This document shows, piece after piece, positions 13,353 to 40,373 of a DNA stretch of 64,000 nt. The translations under genes and the position numbers were made by a program. Source of the stretch: Cylicocyclus nassatus (Eukaryota; Nematoda; Chromadorea; Rhabditida; Strongylidae). Each line of letters starts with the position of its first letter. Position 1 is the stretch's first letter. Location of the stretch: NCBI GenBank assembly GCA_958299035.1, contig CATQJL010000326.1, positions 3,920,232 to 3,984,231 of the forward strand, in the 5' to 3' direction. The notes beneath the pieces are model-generated. The model was not told the DNA's origin. It saw only the letters and a program-made list of their open reading frames with translations, and did not search any database.

Positions 13353-16151
13353 CTACTTTCCGAACACTTCGAATGTGCTATCAGCATATTGACAGCTTGA
13401 GTAGCCGGATGGTTGGAGAAGATTAAATGCTCGGATAAAACCGTTGATAAATCCTTGATCCTCGAGCCAGCGTAGTACCTGATAAGGAGCAATATAATGG
13501 TCTTGAATGTAACTCTTTTAAGCTTTTCATATTTACGCAAACATTAGTCCTACATAAGTAGATCCCTTAACTTTATACATTCAATAGTTTAGACTGCCTG
13601 CACAAATCTGTTTTTCATCATATGTCTTAGCAAACTTTACAGAAATCCCATCTTTGTACTCCACCAATTTCCCGCGCTAGTCGCGCGCCCCGCCCATACC
13701 GTATCACCGCGATTAAGTCACTGGTTTTACAATCCCCTGTTTACGCGATAATTAGGTGCGATAGTCAACTAGAAGGTCACCGTGCATTGACCAGTACTTA
13801 ATAATTACTCACCTCAGTTTGATACTTAGCCTTGAAAGTATCAGGATCCCTCACGAGAACTGTAACCGGATACCGTACCCAATTGGACACGATTGCGTAT
13901 TCGTACTGTGGATTTCCAAATGGATCTTTGCCATCTGGTCCAAGTTTATAGATCCAGACTGGAAGATAATAGTTCAAAGACAGCTTGTTTATTTGCATAA
14001 TGATCTCAAAAGATTTCTATGACTTACATGGTTGAGCATCACTGCTTTCACTAGTGTGGAGCTGAAGCATAGCATCTTTGTTTCCTCCTCGGAAAGCATA
14101 GCCGATGGAATACCTAACAGGACCGAATTCAGATCCTTCTCTGTAGATTTTCAGTGCTGTGAATGTGGCAGTCTTGTCATTCTTGGTCAGTCCTCCATCT
14201 AAATCGGTATTGCTAAGGATATCAGTAGCCCAAGGAAGCAAAAAGTTCCTTCACGACTAGGACACCGTATCAGGATTAGTGAAGTGCTTACAATGATGCA
14301 CGACACATCGTTGTTCGGTAGCTCGAGGTGAATTGATGCCCTCGAACCATCTGCCCATGAATTTGCTAAGATCGAAGTCAGTAGGAGTCTCGGGAAGTAA
14401 AGCATCCGTAACGTTATCGGCCAAAGTCTGCAGCTGCTCAGGTGGGAGCATATCAGCCAGAGTAGTACCATTAGATAGACGACGAGTAATTGATCCTAAA
14501 AAAAACTACATAGTCAAAATTCTCAAGGTTTTCGCACTAATTCCAAATCTTCTAAACAGTCAATTGATAAATCGCTCGCTGCGCACTATACGGCGACAGT
14601 GACCTGAATGTTTCCGTTGCGCCACTAACACACATTCTTAATTGTTGTTCGCAGTCACAAGATATGTTGCAAAATGTCGAAATACAGCTAAACGAAAATA
14701 CTGAACAACAAACCGAATCTTACCAATGAGATTGACGACATCAATTTGTCCCTGAGCGTTGCGAGGAATGCCACCAGGTAAGAGAGGGATACCAGGGATT
14801 CTTGGGAGACCAGCATGAGTTGGAGTATTACCGCCTCCTAGAAAAAAATGCTTCCATAACTGCTATTATGAGAAATCCTATTTGCTTATTCTTTTCGCAA
14901 AAGCTCACCTCCTCCGAGGAAGGACGAGATTCCAGATAGTGCTCTCTGAGCCGTCGAGGGCTGTCTACGAATGTCCTTTCCACGAATTTGGTTGGTGATA
15001 GCGTTCTCGTCCACGGATTGTGAGACCACCGGACCATCAACTGATGATGAGGAAGATGAGGCCCCATGTCGAGCAGCAGCAGCGGAAGAAGATGAAGCAT
15101 GGTTAGATCCCAAAAGTGATGGCAACGATTGTGACAAAGCATCAGATACACCAGCTGGAAAAACTGCTTGAACGAAAGTCGGCGAGAAATTTATGCAGAA
15201 ACTTACTTTCTTTGACTAGTTTACGAATAGAGTTTGATAACAATCCGATCAAGCCATTCTCTCCTGGCTTGTCTGCAGGAAGTGGGACGTGACCACCATT
15301 TCCTTCGAAGGGGCCCGAGTTACGAGCTTCGTTTACGAGCTGCGTTAGTTGATCTTGGAACTTGGGGTTGGCCTGCGCGAGAACGTCGGCAGATACTAAA
15401 AATCAGCAAAAATGAGTAAATTATGAGTAAACTAATAAACTCTACCTTGTTGAGTAGGAGCAGCATGGGAAACAGCGTTCCCATTGATATGTTCTGCTGG
15501 GAGTCCCTGTACTGGAATTCCTGCTGCTCTCAGCTCCTGTAATGGAACAATATAACCTTTTGCTCTCTGTCGTGCTTTCAAATCCACTCACTTGGACGGC
15601 ACCAGCAAAACCATTGGGATGATTTCCGGTGAGACCTGGAATTCCGAAAGAATCTAATCCAAAGAACTTGATCAGCTGATTTTGCACATCTGGAGGGATA
15701 GTGACTGGTGGTGGTGGTGGCACGCTGCCACTTGTTCTTGGAACAAACTGCTGGCTACCAGGAGGAGCAGTTTGTTGGAAAACTGGTTGCTGTGCCGCCG
15801 GTGGTGATGGAGGCAGCGGCTGAAATTCGGCTAGTTGGTCAAAATAATTGGTGTATTTTACATGGTCGCGAAAAAAAACGAACTTGTTGCGCTGCAGGGA
15901 CCACGGCTGGGGAAGGATTAGCCGGCGGCGAGTGGACTACTGGAGGTTGAACTGCACGTGGTGCAGAGACCTGAACCATAATGTTTGAGCCTGATGATGA
16001 CAGTACGGACTCAACGAACCTCGGAGAGGAACCTAGGCTTAGTGGACATAGGCGGCAGCCGGATGACGACCGGCATTGTGGGATCATCCTGCGCAAGCGC
16101 CTGGCCAGCGAACAGGCCGACGACGGCCACGAGGATCAGAGCTGCGGACAT
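13353..16151 (-). CDS. lpr: lipocalin-related protein (LPR family), 577 aa
   Basis: Eleven exons: 16020-16151, 15884-15970, 15592-15819, 15446-15536, 15207-15395, 14909-15154, 14724-14837, 14292-14495, 14028-14198, 13813-13958, 13353-13478. They total 1,734 nt with matching phases throughout. The start opens the signal peptide MSAALILVAVVGLFAGQALA, cleavage probably before QDDP. Residues 21 to about 370 form a Pro/Gln/Ser/Ala-rich linker (exons 2-6 include a PPPPP run and Ser and Ala runs). The lipocalin domain holds FMGRWFEGINSPR, RCVVHHY, ALKIYREG, SNWVRYPVTVLVRDP and a last cysteine in GYSSCQY. Exon layout and domain residues resemble the 369-aa gene most, suggesting a duplication pair. 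It is the first gene of the same-strand LPR cluster and faces a 7-kb gene-free stretch, so its promoter, and perhaps the cluster's, should lie just above 16151. Confidence 0.88.
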
Positions 16152-19107
16152 GCGGACGCGGCTACTGATGCTGCTGCTTCAATGATCGTCTGCCTGCAGC
16201 AGATGTGAATAGCCGACGAGGGTGGGATCGGAAGGCGAACGACGGCGGGGGGCGGGTCAAGGCCCAACGCCCGAACCCCGTCCAAACCGGCCTCTGACCT
16301 ACTTCGGTCGCCCTTTCCGAAATAGCACCCCCCTGACGATAAAATCCAGGTCAGACTACATCCCCGATGATGCAACGATTGCTTATCCCGATTCATATCT
16401 TGGGGTTTGGTGGCGCAAGTCATGGAACTTGCGCGTTCATGCAATCGCACTGAAATTTCGCTTGAGACGTCCATGTTATCGCTTCGGACCACAAACGAAG
16501 GAAAACATGGCGGTGAAAACGGTACGGGAGGGCGGAGCGTGTTCTGTCATTCGTCGCTAAACGCTAATGGGACGTACAGTAAGGCAAAAACTGAAAATAA
16601 TGTCAACGAAAAGCATGGTGACACAAATTGGCAACAATCGAGCTTATTCAGTTGTAGATTCCATTCACCAACATGTGCTATCAGTAAAGTTTGGAGGTTG
16701 CAAAAAAATGTGGCCCGCGCAAAATTCTAAGTGCATACAGGCTATGCAATGAACAAGCTATATATAGCTATACATACCCTGTACATCAATTTGTTTCTGT
16801 TCCTATTCTCATCAGTACATCGTGCAAAGGCCATCACCATAAGCACATCGATAAAACTGCTTATTAAGCTCTACAGAATTTTGAGCCGTATAACATGGGT
16901 CTGACCCAAGAGAGGAAAACGAAATTCAGTCGCAATGGAACCACAAAAAGTAGAAAATGCAAAGTTCTGCGAAAAGCGTGAGTCAGAATTCAGAGTAAAA
17001 AACTGTCATCCAGCCGTGACATAGCAGAACAAAAACGAAACCAAATATTTTCCACAGAATTTCATTTGGAAAACTGTAGTGGACTTCTTTCTCGACCGCT
17101 CGTGTTAAATGATAGACTAGGGCAAATTTGCATGTTTTTTGTTTAACGTTCTTGTCATCATCGTCATAGTTTCTGTAAGTTATCCACCATTGGAGGATTA
17201 AATAACAGGCCATTCTATACTGACATAAGAATGACGCCAAGGATAGATTAGATCGAATAACAACCTCAATCCTCAAACAATTCGAGCACCTGATTCGATC
17301 GATCTCTAATTTGCGGCGGATTAATACTTGAAGTGTCTAGCACCGTAGAATTTTTTGAGCTTCCCATGCTCTCAAAGAAAAACGTTCAGCCAATTTCCTG
17401 TACACTTGACGCTTATAAGCCGTTTGTCAATTGTTCTCCTAATCGTCAATTGCTCTCATACTAAGAATCGACAGCAAAAACTTCATTTTGTGCAGCCACA
17501 TTTGTTTAGACCATTCTTCATTGTTGAAGATCCACATATAGCAAATCTGACACAATACATCATGTTGGCAATTCTGTGTGTCCGGAGCGGCTTATGAGCT
17601 CGTCAGAAAAATAGAATAAGTGTAACAGATAAAATGTGCCTGCTACCGACGTCTGTGCTGGGGATGTCATATACTGTAGTCCTTATTCCAGAACTCGTTT
17701 TGTGTAACTGCACAATTTCAATTTGCAGCAAAGCAGACTCTAGTGGCGATAACCCCACTATCATGAATGAGAAAATATAGTGGAACCATATAACAAGCAG
17801 AAAAATTTGTCGCACTTTCTGAATTTACAGTTGCCGGTGCAAATCAAAAATAGTGCAATTACAAAAGGCTAGTTGACATGAGGATTAGTTTAATAGCTTC
17901 TGCAGCTCTTTGCAATAAGATAAATAATTTCTAAGATACCAATTCGCAAGAAGATTGTTGATTGGCAAATCGAGGGAGTCGGCGGATTGGCAGGATGGCC
18001 CCAAATTTCGTTAGAATCCAGCAATAAAGTTCGGAGTTTTCCCATTTGCGCGTCACTTTAGCTTCTCCTGTTAATTTCTTTCGCTTTTTTCGATCCATCA
18101 ATTTAGCGGAGAACATTAGCTGACGAATGTTGATCAGACGACATAATCGTGTTCCTTGATTTAGATCTTTTTTGTCATGAATGACTAATCAGATATTCAT
18201 TCCCAAAAACCTTTAGCAACAAGCACATCTTCCTGCCACATAATTTTTGAACGCTAAGACTTGGACATAGGCTCAGAAAATGTACATAGTAGTTCGTTAA
18301 ACAACTAATAGGTCGCGTCTAAGCTTTCAGGTATTTAAGGGTGATTTTTCAAAAAAAGAGGAAAATCTTTGAGGTAGTTGGTTGAATCTAGTTGACTATG
18401 TACTCTATATTCAAGAGCCAAACGAACTCTATTTCTTTCTCATTGAAAGACTAAGGTAAATTTTTTTCAACTGAAGCGAAGAGTAAAAATAAGTGCATTG
18501 TGATTTTTGTCGATTACAGGAAGTGCTTAAGGAGTCGTTCTAAGGACAGTTAGCTGTGTACTTGTACTTAGCCGTGCAAATGTTGAGCCATTTTCTATTT
18601 GCTTCCGTGGCCGCTCCTTCATAAGTATGTTCACAGAAGCGGAAACTTTTGCATCCCAAAATCTCTCGGAGCTGTGGAGATGGATACACAATATGGGTTT
18701 GGATTGAATATGAAGACGTAGGAGGCTCTTAGCAAGTACAACAGGTTAGAAAAACTGATGTTAAAAAAAAAGTCACAATGAATTGTTGATTACCTAAAGT
18801 TTACCTAATTAGTGGGATGCCTGGTGCAAAGGTCATAAGCTTTACTTGTTTTGCTGCGGATAATAACGGATGAGTGAAATTATGGAATACTGGATCCAAA
18901 AGTGATGCACATAAGTTATAAAACTGTGCAAATGACTTCTAATTACTCACTAATAAGAGTGATATTCTAATCAAAGTAGCTTGAGAGAAAATTCACGAGA
19001 CATGGTGCTAACCCTTTCAATAGTTCTGCTACAGCCCAAAAAAAATTCGGAAAGCATCCCAAAATTTTTAGAGGGAGCTTCTTTCAGAAAATGTCATTCC
19101 TCCTTCT

Positions 19108-19128
19108 CCCCCCCCCCCCCCCCCCCCC
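19108..19128. repeat. C21 homopolymer run
   Basis: An uninterrupted run of 21 C. Related G runs lie nearby at about 20393-20404, 20521-20532 and 20695-20707. Such clusters are rare in coding DNA and support a non-coding reading of this region. Run lengths may be affected by sequencing error. Confidence 0.8.
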
Positions 19129-19208
19129 GCCCCCTCCACCGCCCCTGTCCGAAACTTTGAGCACGACATTTGCTGAGAAATGCCTTGAAAGCTTTGTCTG
19201 ACCTAACA

Positions 19209-19368
19209 CTTATAACCAGGGCTCGGCACGAGGTGTCTAGATGAAAATGAAAATGAAAAGTCGCAAATTTTTGTATTTTAGGCCAAAAAACGAAACCCGT
19301 TTGCTATTTGTCCCAAAAACGATATCCAGCTTGCTTGTAAGCCGCCTGTGCCGAGCCCTGCTTATAAC
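19209..19368. mobile_element. hAT-type MITE (144 bp) with 8-bp target duplication
   Basis: The element spans 19217-19360. Its ends are perfect 13-bp inverted repeats, CAGGGCTCGGCAC. It is flanked by exact 8-bp direct repeats CTTATAAC (19209-19216 and 19361-19368). CAG-starting inverted ends with an 8-bp duplication are the signature of the hAT superfamily. At 144 bp it has no coding capacity and must have been moved by a transposase encoded elsewhere. The exact target duplication suggests a fairly recent insertion. Confidence 0.9.
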
Positions 19369-20840
19369 TCTCCAGTAATCGCGCAATAAATGAAATTCTA
19401 TGACTTTACGGGTAACGGATGCACTGACAACATTTGGAGACAATTGTCACACACACGGTAGGACTTTTAAGAGTACTTGTAAGTATAAAGCAATGCTCAA
19501 ATTGTACATACTCACATCTCTGAGCTCGCTTCGTCAGAAGCGAAGTTCCGTGTGGACTAAATCAGAGCATATGACTAACCTTGACAGAGTTTCATTATTT
19601 CTCGTCCGCTTCAGACGTCAGCTCACCATTTCGTGTACATGAAAAGTGCTTGACGGTATCAATAAGGTGCGTCAAAAGTCCAGGAGCCTGAATTAGTACT
19701 GCGATTTACGAATCTGCGATGATTTTGATATCGAATTCATGTAACAGCTTGCTGCAACCAAACCCCGTAACATATAATTTTACGATGCCAAAATGACTGC
19801 CATTTGTATTTCTAAAGCTGAAATAATCAAACTGGCCTTTAAAAAGCACGAGAATAATATTTAGTTTGCAGTTTTTACATAGCCGGATTTACTTGGAATA
19901 TTTTGAATTTTGTTCACAATGTAGAGAAAACCTTGAATTACTATTGTTAGCAACTGTGTTTGCAAATCACAAAAAAAATAAGAGCAGAAAATTTGCAGAT
20001 GTTGTGCGTCATTATTTTGAAAGGAGACTTAAACGCGCAGAAACAAAAACATTGAGTTGCTAAATCCTCTGTGTAGTAATGATGTGATGATAAGCACCTA
20101 TTTTTGATTTACTTGATGAAAATACCTGAAAATGTATCAATATCATAACTTTGTTTTTCCTTCGCACACTTGTATTTATGAAGCTCAATATGCGGCGTAC
20201 ACATTTGTACGATCAAATACCTGTAAGTATATTTCTAAACGGATTTTTACTTCACAGTAATTTATGGGGGCTTACTATATCATAATGTACATTTTGTCTG
20301 ATAGAAGCGAATTCCTTGAAGACATGAAGCGAACTTGATCACTACATACCAGTAACAATCCCAAGATTTCCTTCCGGGGAGGCGGGGGGGGAGGGGGGGG
20401 GGGGAGGAGCGACAAATGAAGTTTCGAATGAATATGCGTGGCGTTAGCCACGCACTCCGAAAGACTTTTTGCGATGCTTCCCAAAATTTTCGTGGGCCTC
20501 TGACCTCGAAAAAAAGAAAAGGGGGGGGGGGGCGTGACGGCGGCCACTCCCCGAAAAATTTCTTTGCAAGGCTAATTTGAATTTTTTTAAAAATTCTGAA
20601 AAATTATTTCAATTATATACAAGTGTAAATAAATCACTTGCACATATTTGTAGTGTAATCAACTTTCGAAAATGTCGCCACCCATTCTCGGGGAGGGGGG
20701 GGGGGGGAGAGACCCAGCGTCCCGCCCCCTCGGTCCGCCACTACTACATACACTGTACCTGTCAAGACTTAATTTGCCAATTATTCAAAGGCTTGCGTAA
20801 ACTTCAAAGATGCTCTGACGTAATTTGATTCCTATGTAAA

Positions 20841-21852
20841 GATCGGTTCATAGTTATACGAACACCTCATATTTTGCCGTTCCTCGGACTTTTTGAAAGA
20901 AATGTAAGAAACCATTAGTATCATGTGAAAGAGCGTAGCCGAAAACAATACACAGCACAAAAGTGAAATTCGGTGTCAATCTTGGAAGAGCATTGTGCGC
21001 CGAACTCTTTTTCGACCGGTTCATAATTATACGAACACCTCAGTCAGAGCTTTTTTCTTTCGATGCTGCAACCTTTAACATTCCAAATCTCATGTAAGGT
21101 TACGAACTTGAAGCCTGAGGTACCTACTACGCACTGGACCTGATAAACTATGAAAAGGGGAGCTTTACCCCATAACTCGAAATGGCAGCGCATTAAGTCG
21201 GCCCCAAAAATGCCTGCTTTATTGAGATTCCAAACCTTTATACAGCTCAAACGGTTAAGGAATGAGGAGCCAATAAATGTGCGCTCTAGCTCAAAAAGTT
21301 TTGATGTAATCGTCCCGGTTGCCAACTCAGTCCCAGATTCACCAAGGGGTTAGTTTGGGAAGGGTTGGCAACTGGGACGATCACATCAATATTTTTTGAG
21401 AGTTAGACCGCACACTTATTGGTCCCTCTTCTTAATCGTTTGAGCTGAATAAAGGTTTGAAATCTCTACACAGCAGCATTTTCGGGACCGACTTGGTCCG
21501 CAGCCATTTCGAGCTATGGAAGTAGGGTAAAGCTCCCCTTTTCATAGTTTATCAGGTCGAGTGCGTAGTAGGTATTTCACACTTCCAGGTTCATAGCCTT
21601 ACAGATTTTGAATGTTAAAGGTTGCGGCATCGAACGAAAGATCTCTGACTGGGGTGTTTGTATAATTATGGACCGATCAAAAAAAACTTCGGCGCACAAT
21701 GCTTTTCCAAGATTGACACCGAATTTCACTTTTGTGCTGCGCATACAGTTTTTAACTCGTTCTTTCACGTGGTACTAATGGTTTCTTGCTTTTCTTTCAA
21801 AAAGTTCGAGGAACGGCAAAATATGAGGTGTTCGTATAATTATGGACCGATC
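20841..21852. mobile_element. 1-kb foldback element with nested inverted arms
   Basis: The two halves are inverted copies of each other around a centre near 21350. The outer ends read GATCGGTTCATA on the left and, reversed, GATCGGTCCATA on the right. The motif with TATACGAACACCTCA occurs four times: 20841 and 21014 in one direction, about 21648-21678 and 21829-21852 in the other. The element therefore has inner and outer inverted pairs, as if one copy inserted near the end of another. The middle parts of the arms also pair (AGCTTTACCC, AGGGTAAAGCT). I see no transposase frame and no clear target duplication. The family is not identified; Tc1/mariner relatives are possible. Confidence 0.75.
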
Positions 21853-23228
21853 TTCATTTCTGTTTACAAGACGCTTTCAACAAATTTTTTGTCTCTGAGT
21901 ACTTCTATTCCGCTTCTAACATCAAAAAACACCAGGCTTTCAATATATGCACCCAAAGCACAACATTATGAGGGCAACCCGCTATTCTTTATTCTGTGCC
22001 TTTAACACAAGTGAACATCTACATTATCCACGCACAAACCATTGGTATGAAAGGGTACAGACGATCATTTCCCAAATTCAGACGATGTTCGTATTTAGAG
22101 AAAGGTAAAAGTCATACACAAGTGATACACAAAAATTGATTAGGTGATTACCAATGTCGTTTACGTGGTAAAGCAATACAGATTCATACGTTTTCTTGAA
22201 ATAGCGTTAGTTCTGGTAGCCCGAGGCGAACTTGCATGTGACGTGAAAAAGCAGATAATTTCTACCACAGCAAAATCGCAGGAATCCACCAAACACACTA
22301 ATAGGCCCCCTTAAATCCATGCTCTGCATATCCGTCTCTGACAGGATCATAGATAAATGTGACACTTCTTTTCTCTCCTTTTGGTGGAACCTCTATGAAC
22401 AAAGTACCAAACTCCATTCCAATCACAAACATAGACATAAAGACAATAAATCGACAATAGCGCAAATGGCAAATCATATACTAATGTCAAGAAAGGAACA
22501 AGTAATTCACAATCAAAGCTCGCGTTGCAAATTGAAAAGCAGTCAAGTGAGGCCACCTCGTCAATGAACACTAGATTCAAGATGAATTATGAAACGTAGA
22601 TGGACAGTATATATTACAACATACAAGCTAACAATTACGTTAGACTATTCAAGATTCTCGATTCATTACACGACTCAGTGCAGAACACGGCCACTCACAC
22701 TACAAACCAAGCTGAACCGCTTAAATCCAGTGTTTCAAAAAGCATTAGTATAGATGAAGAAAACCAACCTATTGTAGTACAAGATGTTTCACCGATGATG
22801 GCGTACAAGATGAGTGCGAAGATGTAAAAATATGGACGCTGAGTATAGACGAGGTTGAATTTTTTTTCACAAAATTGCAAAAGGGTTTCATCGGAAAGCG
22901 GTGACATTCTCAACCCGATAGTATCACTCTGGTTATCGAGGGCCATCGAACTTTGGAAATGACTATACAACCAGATCAGAACTAAGTGGGAGTCGGGAAA
23001 TGAAAATAAACACTAAGAATCCAAAACAACAAACACCGTCCTTGTGAGAAATTTTTTTGTGAAATGGGATGAGTGAGAAGAATCTAAATATAGATATGAA
23101 CACGTCTTAGAGCATAAGATGAACCGTAACTTGCTCCGTAAGATTGCTAACATACTTTATGCCCTAATGTCGCTGCATCGAACGCGCAAATCTTCTTTAA
23201 CTACACCATAGTACAGACCCATCCTAGC

Positions 23229-29758
<6,530 letters not shown>

Positions 29759-29792
29759 TGTTTCTAGAACGGATCGGGAGCGAGAGTACTCT
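29759..29792 (-). promoter_or_regulatory. conserved splice acceptor just upstream of math-33 copy 1 start
   Basis: On the minus strand an acceptor (TTTATCTTAG) precedes 32 nt of leader before the ATG. Copy 2 has an acceptor at the equivalent place (TTCTTTAG) with a 33-nt leader of similar sequence. The leaders differ in length by one base, so they cannot both be coding extensions in the same frame. This favours a spliced-leader trans-splicing site or a non-coding upstream exon. Inference from sequence only. Confidence 0.5.
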
Positions 29793-30901
29793 AAGATAAA
29801 TTTGAAAAATGACAACACAGAAACTGAAAACAAGACGAAAAACAAAAACCCTATTAAATCTGGGCTTGAAGATCAAAACTTCTCCTTATATGTATTAAAC
29901 TTCTAGCAATAGAAACAACATGGGCAAAACCACTGGTAGTACAGCCTTCAACAAATAGGCTCAATTAAACGACTCGTTAACAGATCTTATGTGTAAATCT
30001 TGATATTTTGCTGAAAGACTTCAATATAACTCCATTTCTTCATTCACAAGAAAGAAAAAATGTGAAAGTAGTTTAAAGAGCGAAGTAGCACAGCTTCTAG
30101 CGTTGAGGAAACCAAATGTAACAATTTACAATCAAACACTTTGCGAATAGATGAGTAAAGAAACGAGTAGACGAAGCGACCTCGCTGAACACATATTAGA
30201 TCCTTAGGATAGAACTATGAACATTTGTATATGAGACAAGATATTACTAGCATATATCAACATACACAAGCCTAATGAGCTCTTAATACAGAGAAAGATT
30301 CACTCTTTATCTCATCAGTAGAAGTGTTAAAGTAGCTCACTTCGCATACACACAATACTTACGAAAGCAAGTAATCGATCATATACGGATTATTCGAAAA
30401 GCAGTGATAAAAGTAAAACACTTGGAAGAGTTGGTTAATTCTGTACAGCTTGTTTCACTGGTGATGGTGTTCAAAGGAGTGTGCAGACGGAGAAAATTTT
30501 GTTACCAAGGATGCACGTGATTGGAATCTTTGCAAAAAGTGTTTTCGTCGAAATAAGGTAGCATCCATAACCCGATAGTATCATTCCGAATAGTTGTCGA
30601 GTGCCACCGATATGATTTGTGAAACTGACTATACAACACCATACCGAAGTGGAACTCGGGCGACGAATAAACAAAACTGAGAATCCAAAACTATGAAACA
30701 CTGACATGAGAGAGATTTGAATTAAATGGGACGAGTGATAAGAATACATAGGCATATATATATAAATATAAACACGTTCTGAGACTGAAGATGAACCGTA
30801 ACCTGCTCCGTAAAATTGCTGACATTTTCCAAAGCCTTACTGCCTTTGTAGGCGAACGGCGCAAATCTTCGTTTTATCATACACCAAGCAGACCCATCTT
30901 A
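29793..30901. other. 1.1-kb spacer between the two math-33 copies
   Basis: It lies between the 5' end of copy 1 and the stop of copy 2 and must hold the 3' end of copy 2 and the promoter of copy 1. The part from about 30450 to 30901 resembles the 3' flank of copy 1 (about 22840-23228), with many differences. No other gene is seen. Confidence 0.6.
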
Positions 30902-40338
<9,437 letters not shown>

Positions 40339-40373
40339 TCCTTCCTTCAACGGATTAGGAGCGGGAGTAGTCT
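40339..40373 (-). promoter_or_regulatory. conserved splice acceptor just upstream of math-33 copy 2 start
   Basis: An acceptor TTCTTTAG on the minus strand precedes a 33-nt leader ending at the ATG, parallel to copy 1. An upstream open segment at about 40555-40680 minus starts with ATG and could be an upstream exon, but I could not join it with confidence. A trans-splice site is the simpler reading. Confidence 0.45.

Larger units (their letters stand above)
16152..23228. other. 7-kb stretch without a supported gene
   Basis: No exon chain with family similarity could be built on either strand between the LPR cluster and the end of math-33 copy 1. Several small open frames exist (for example 16222-16560 plus and 22695-22970 minus), but none has flanking splice signals that extend it. 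The region contains mobile-element remnants listed separately (19217-19360, 20841-21852) and long C and G runs. The last ~400 bp (about 22840-23228) resemble the sequence below math-33 copy 2 (about 30450-30901) and are therefore probably 3' UTR or 3' flank carried along in the duplication. Confidence 0.5.

Noticed and set aside
22600..22970. Open frames on both strands just below math-33 copy 1 (one with a hydrophobic stretch)
   Set aside because: They overlap each other, lack splice-site support and extend into sequence that resembles the 3' flank of math-33 copy 2.
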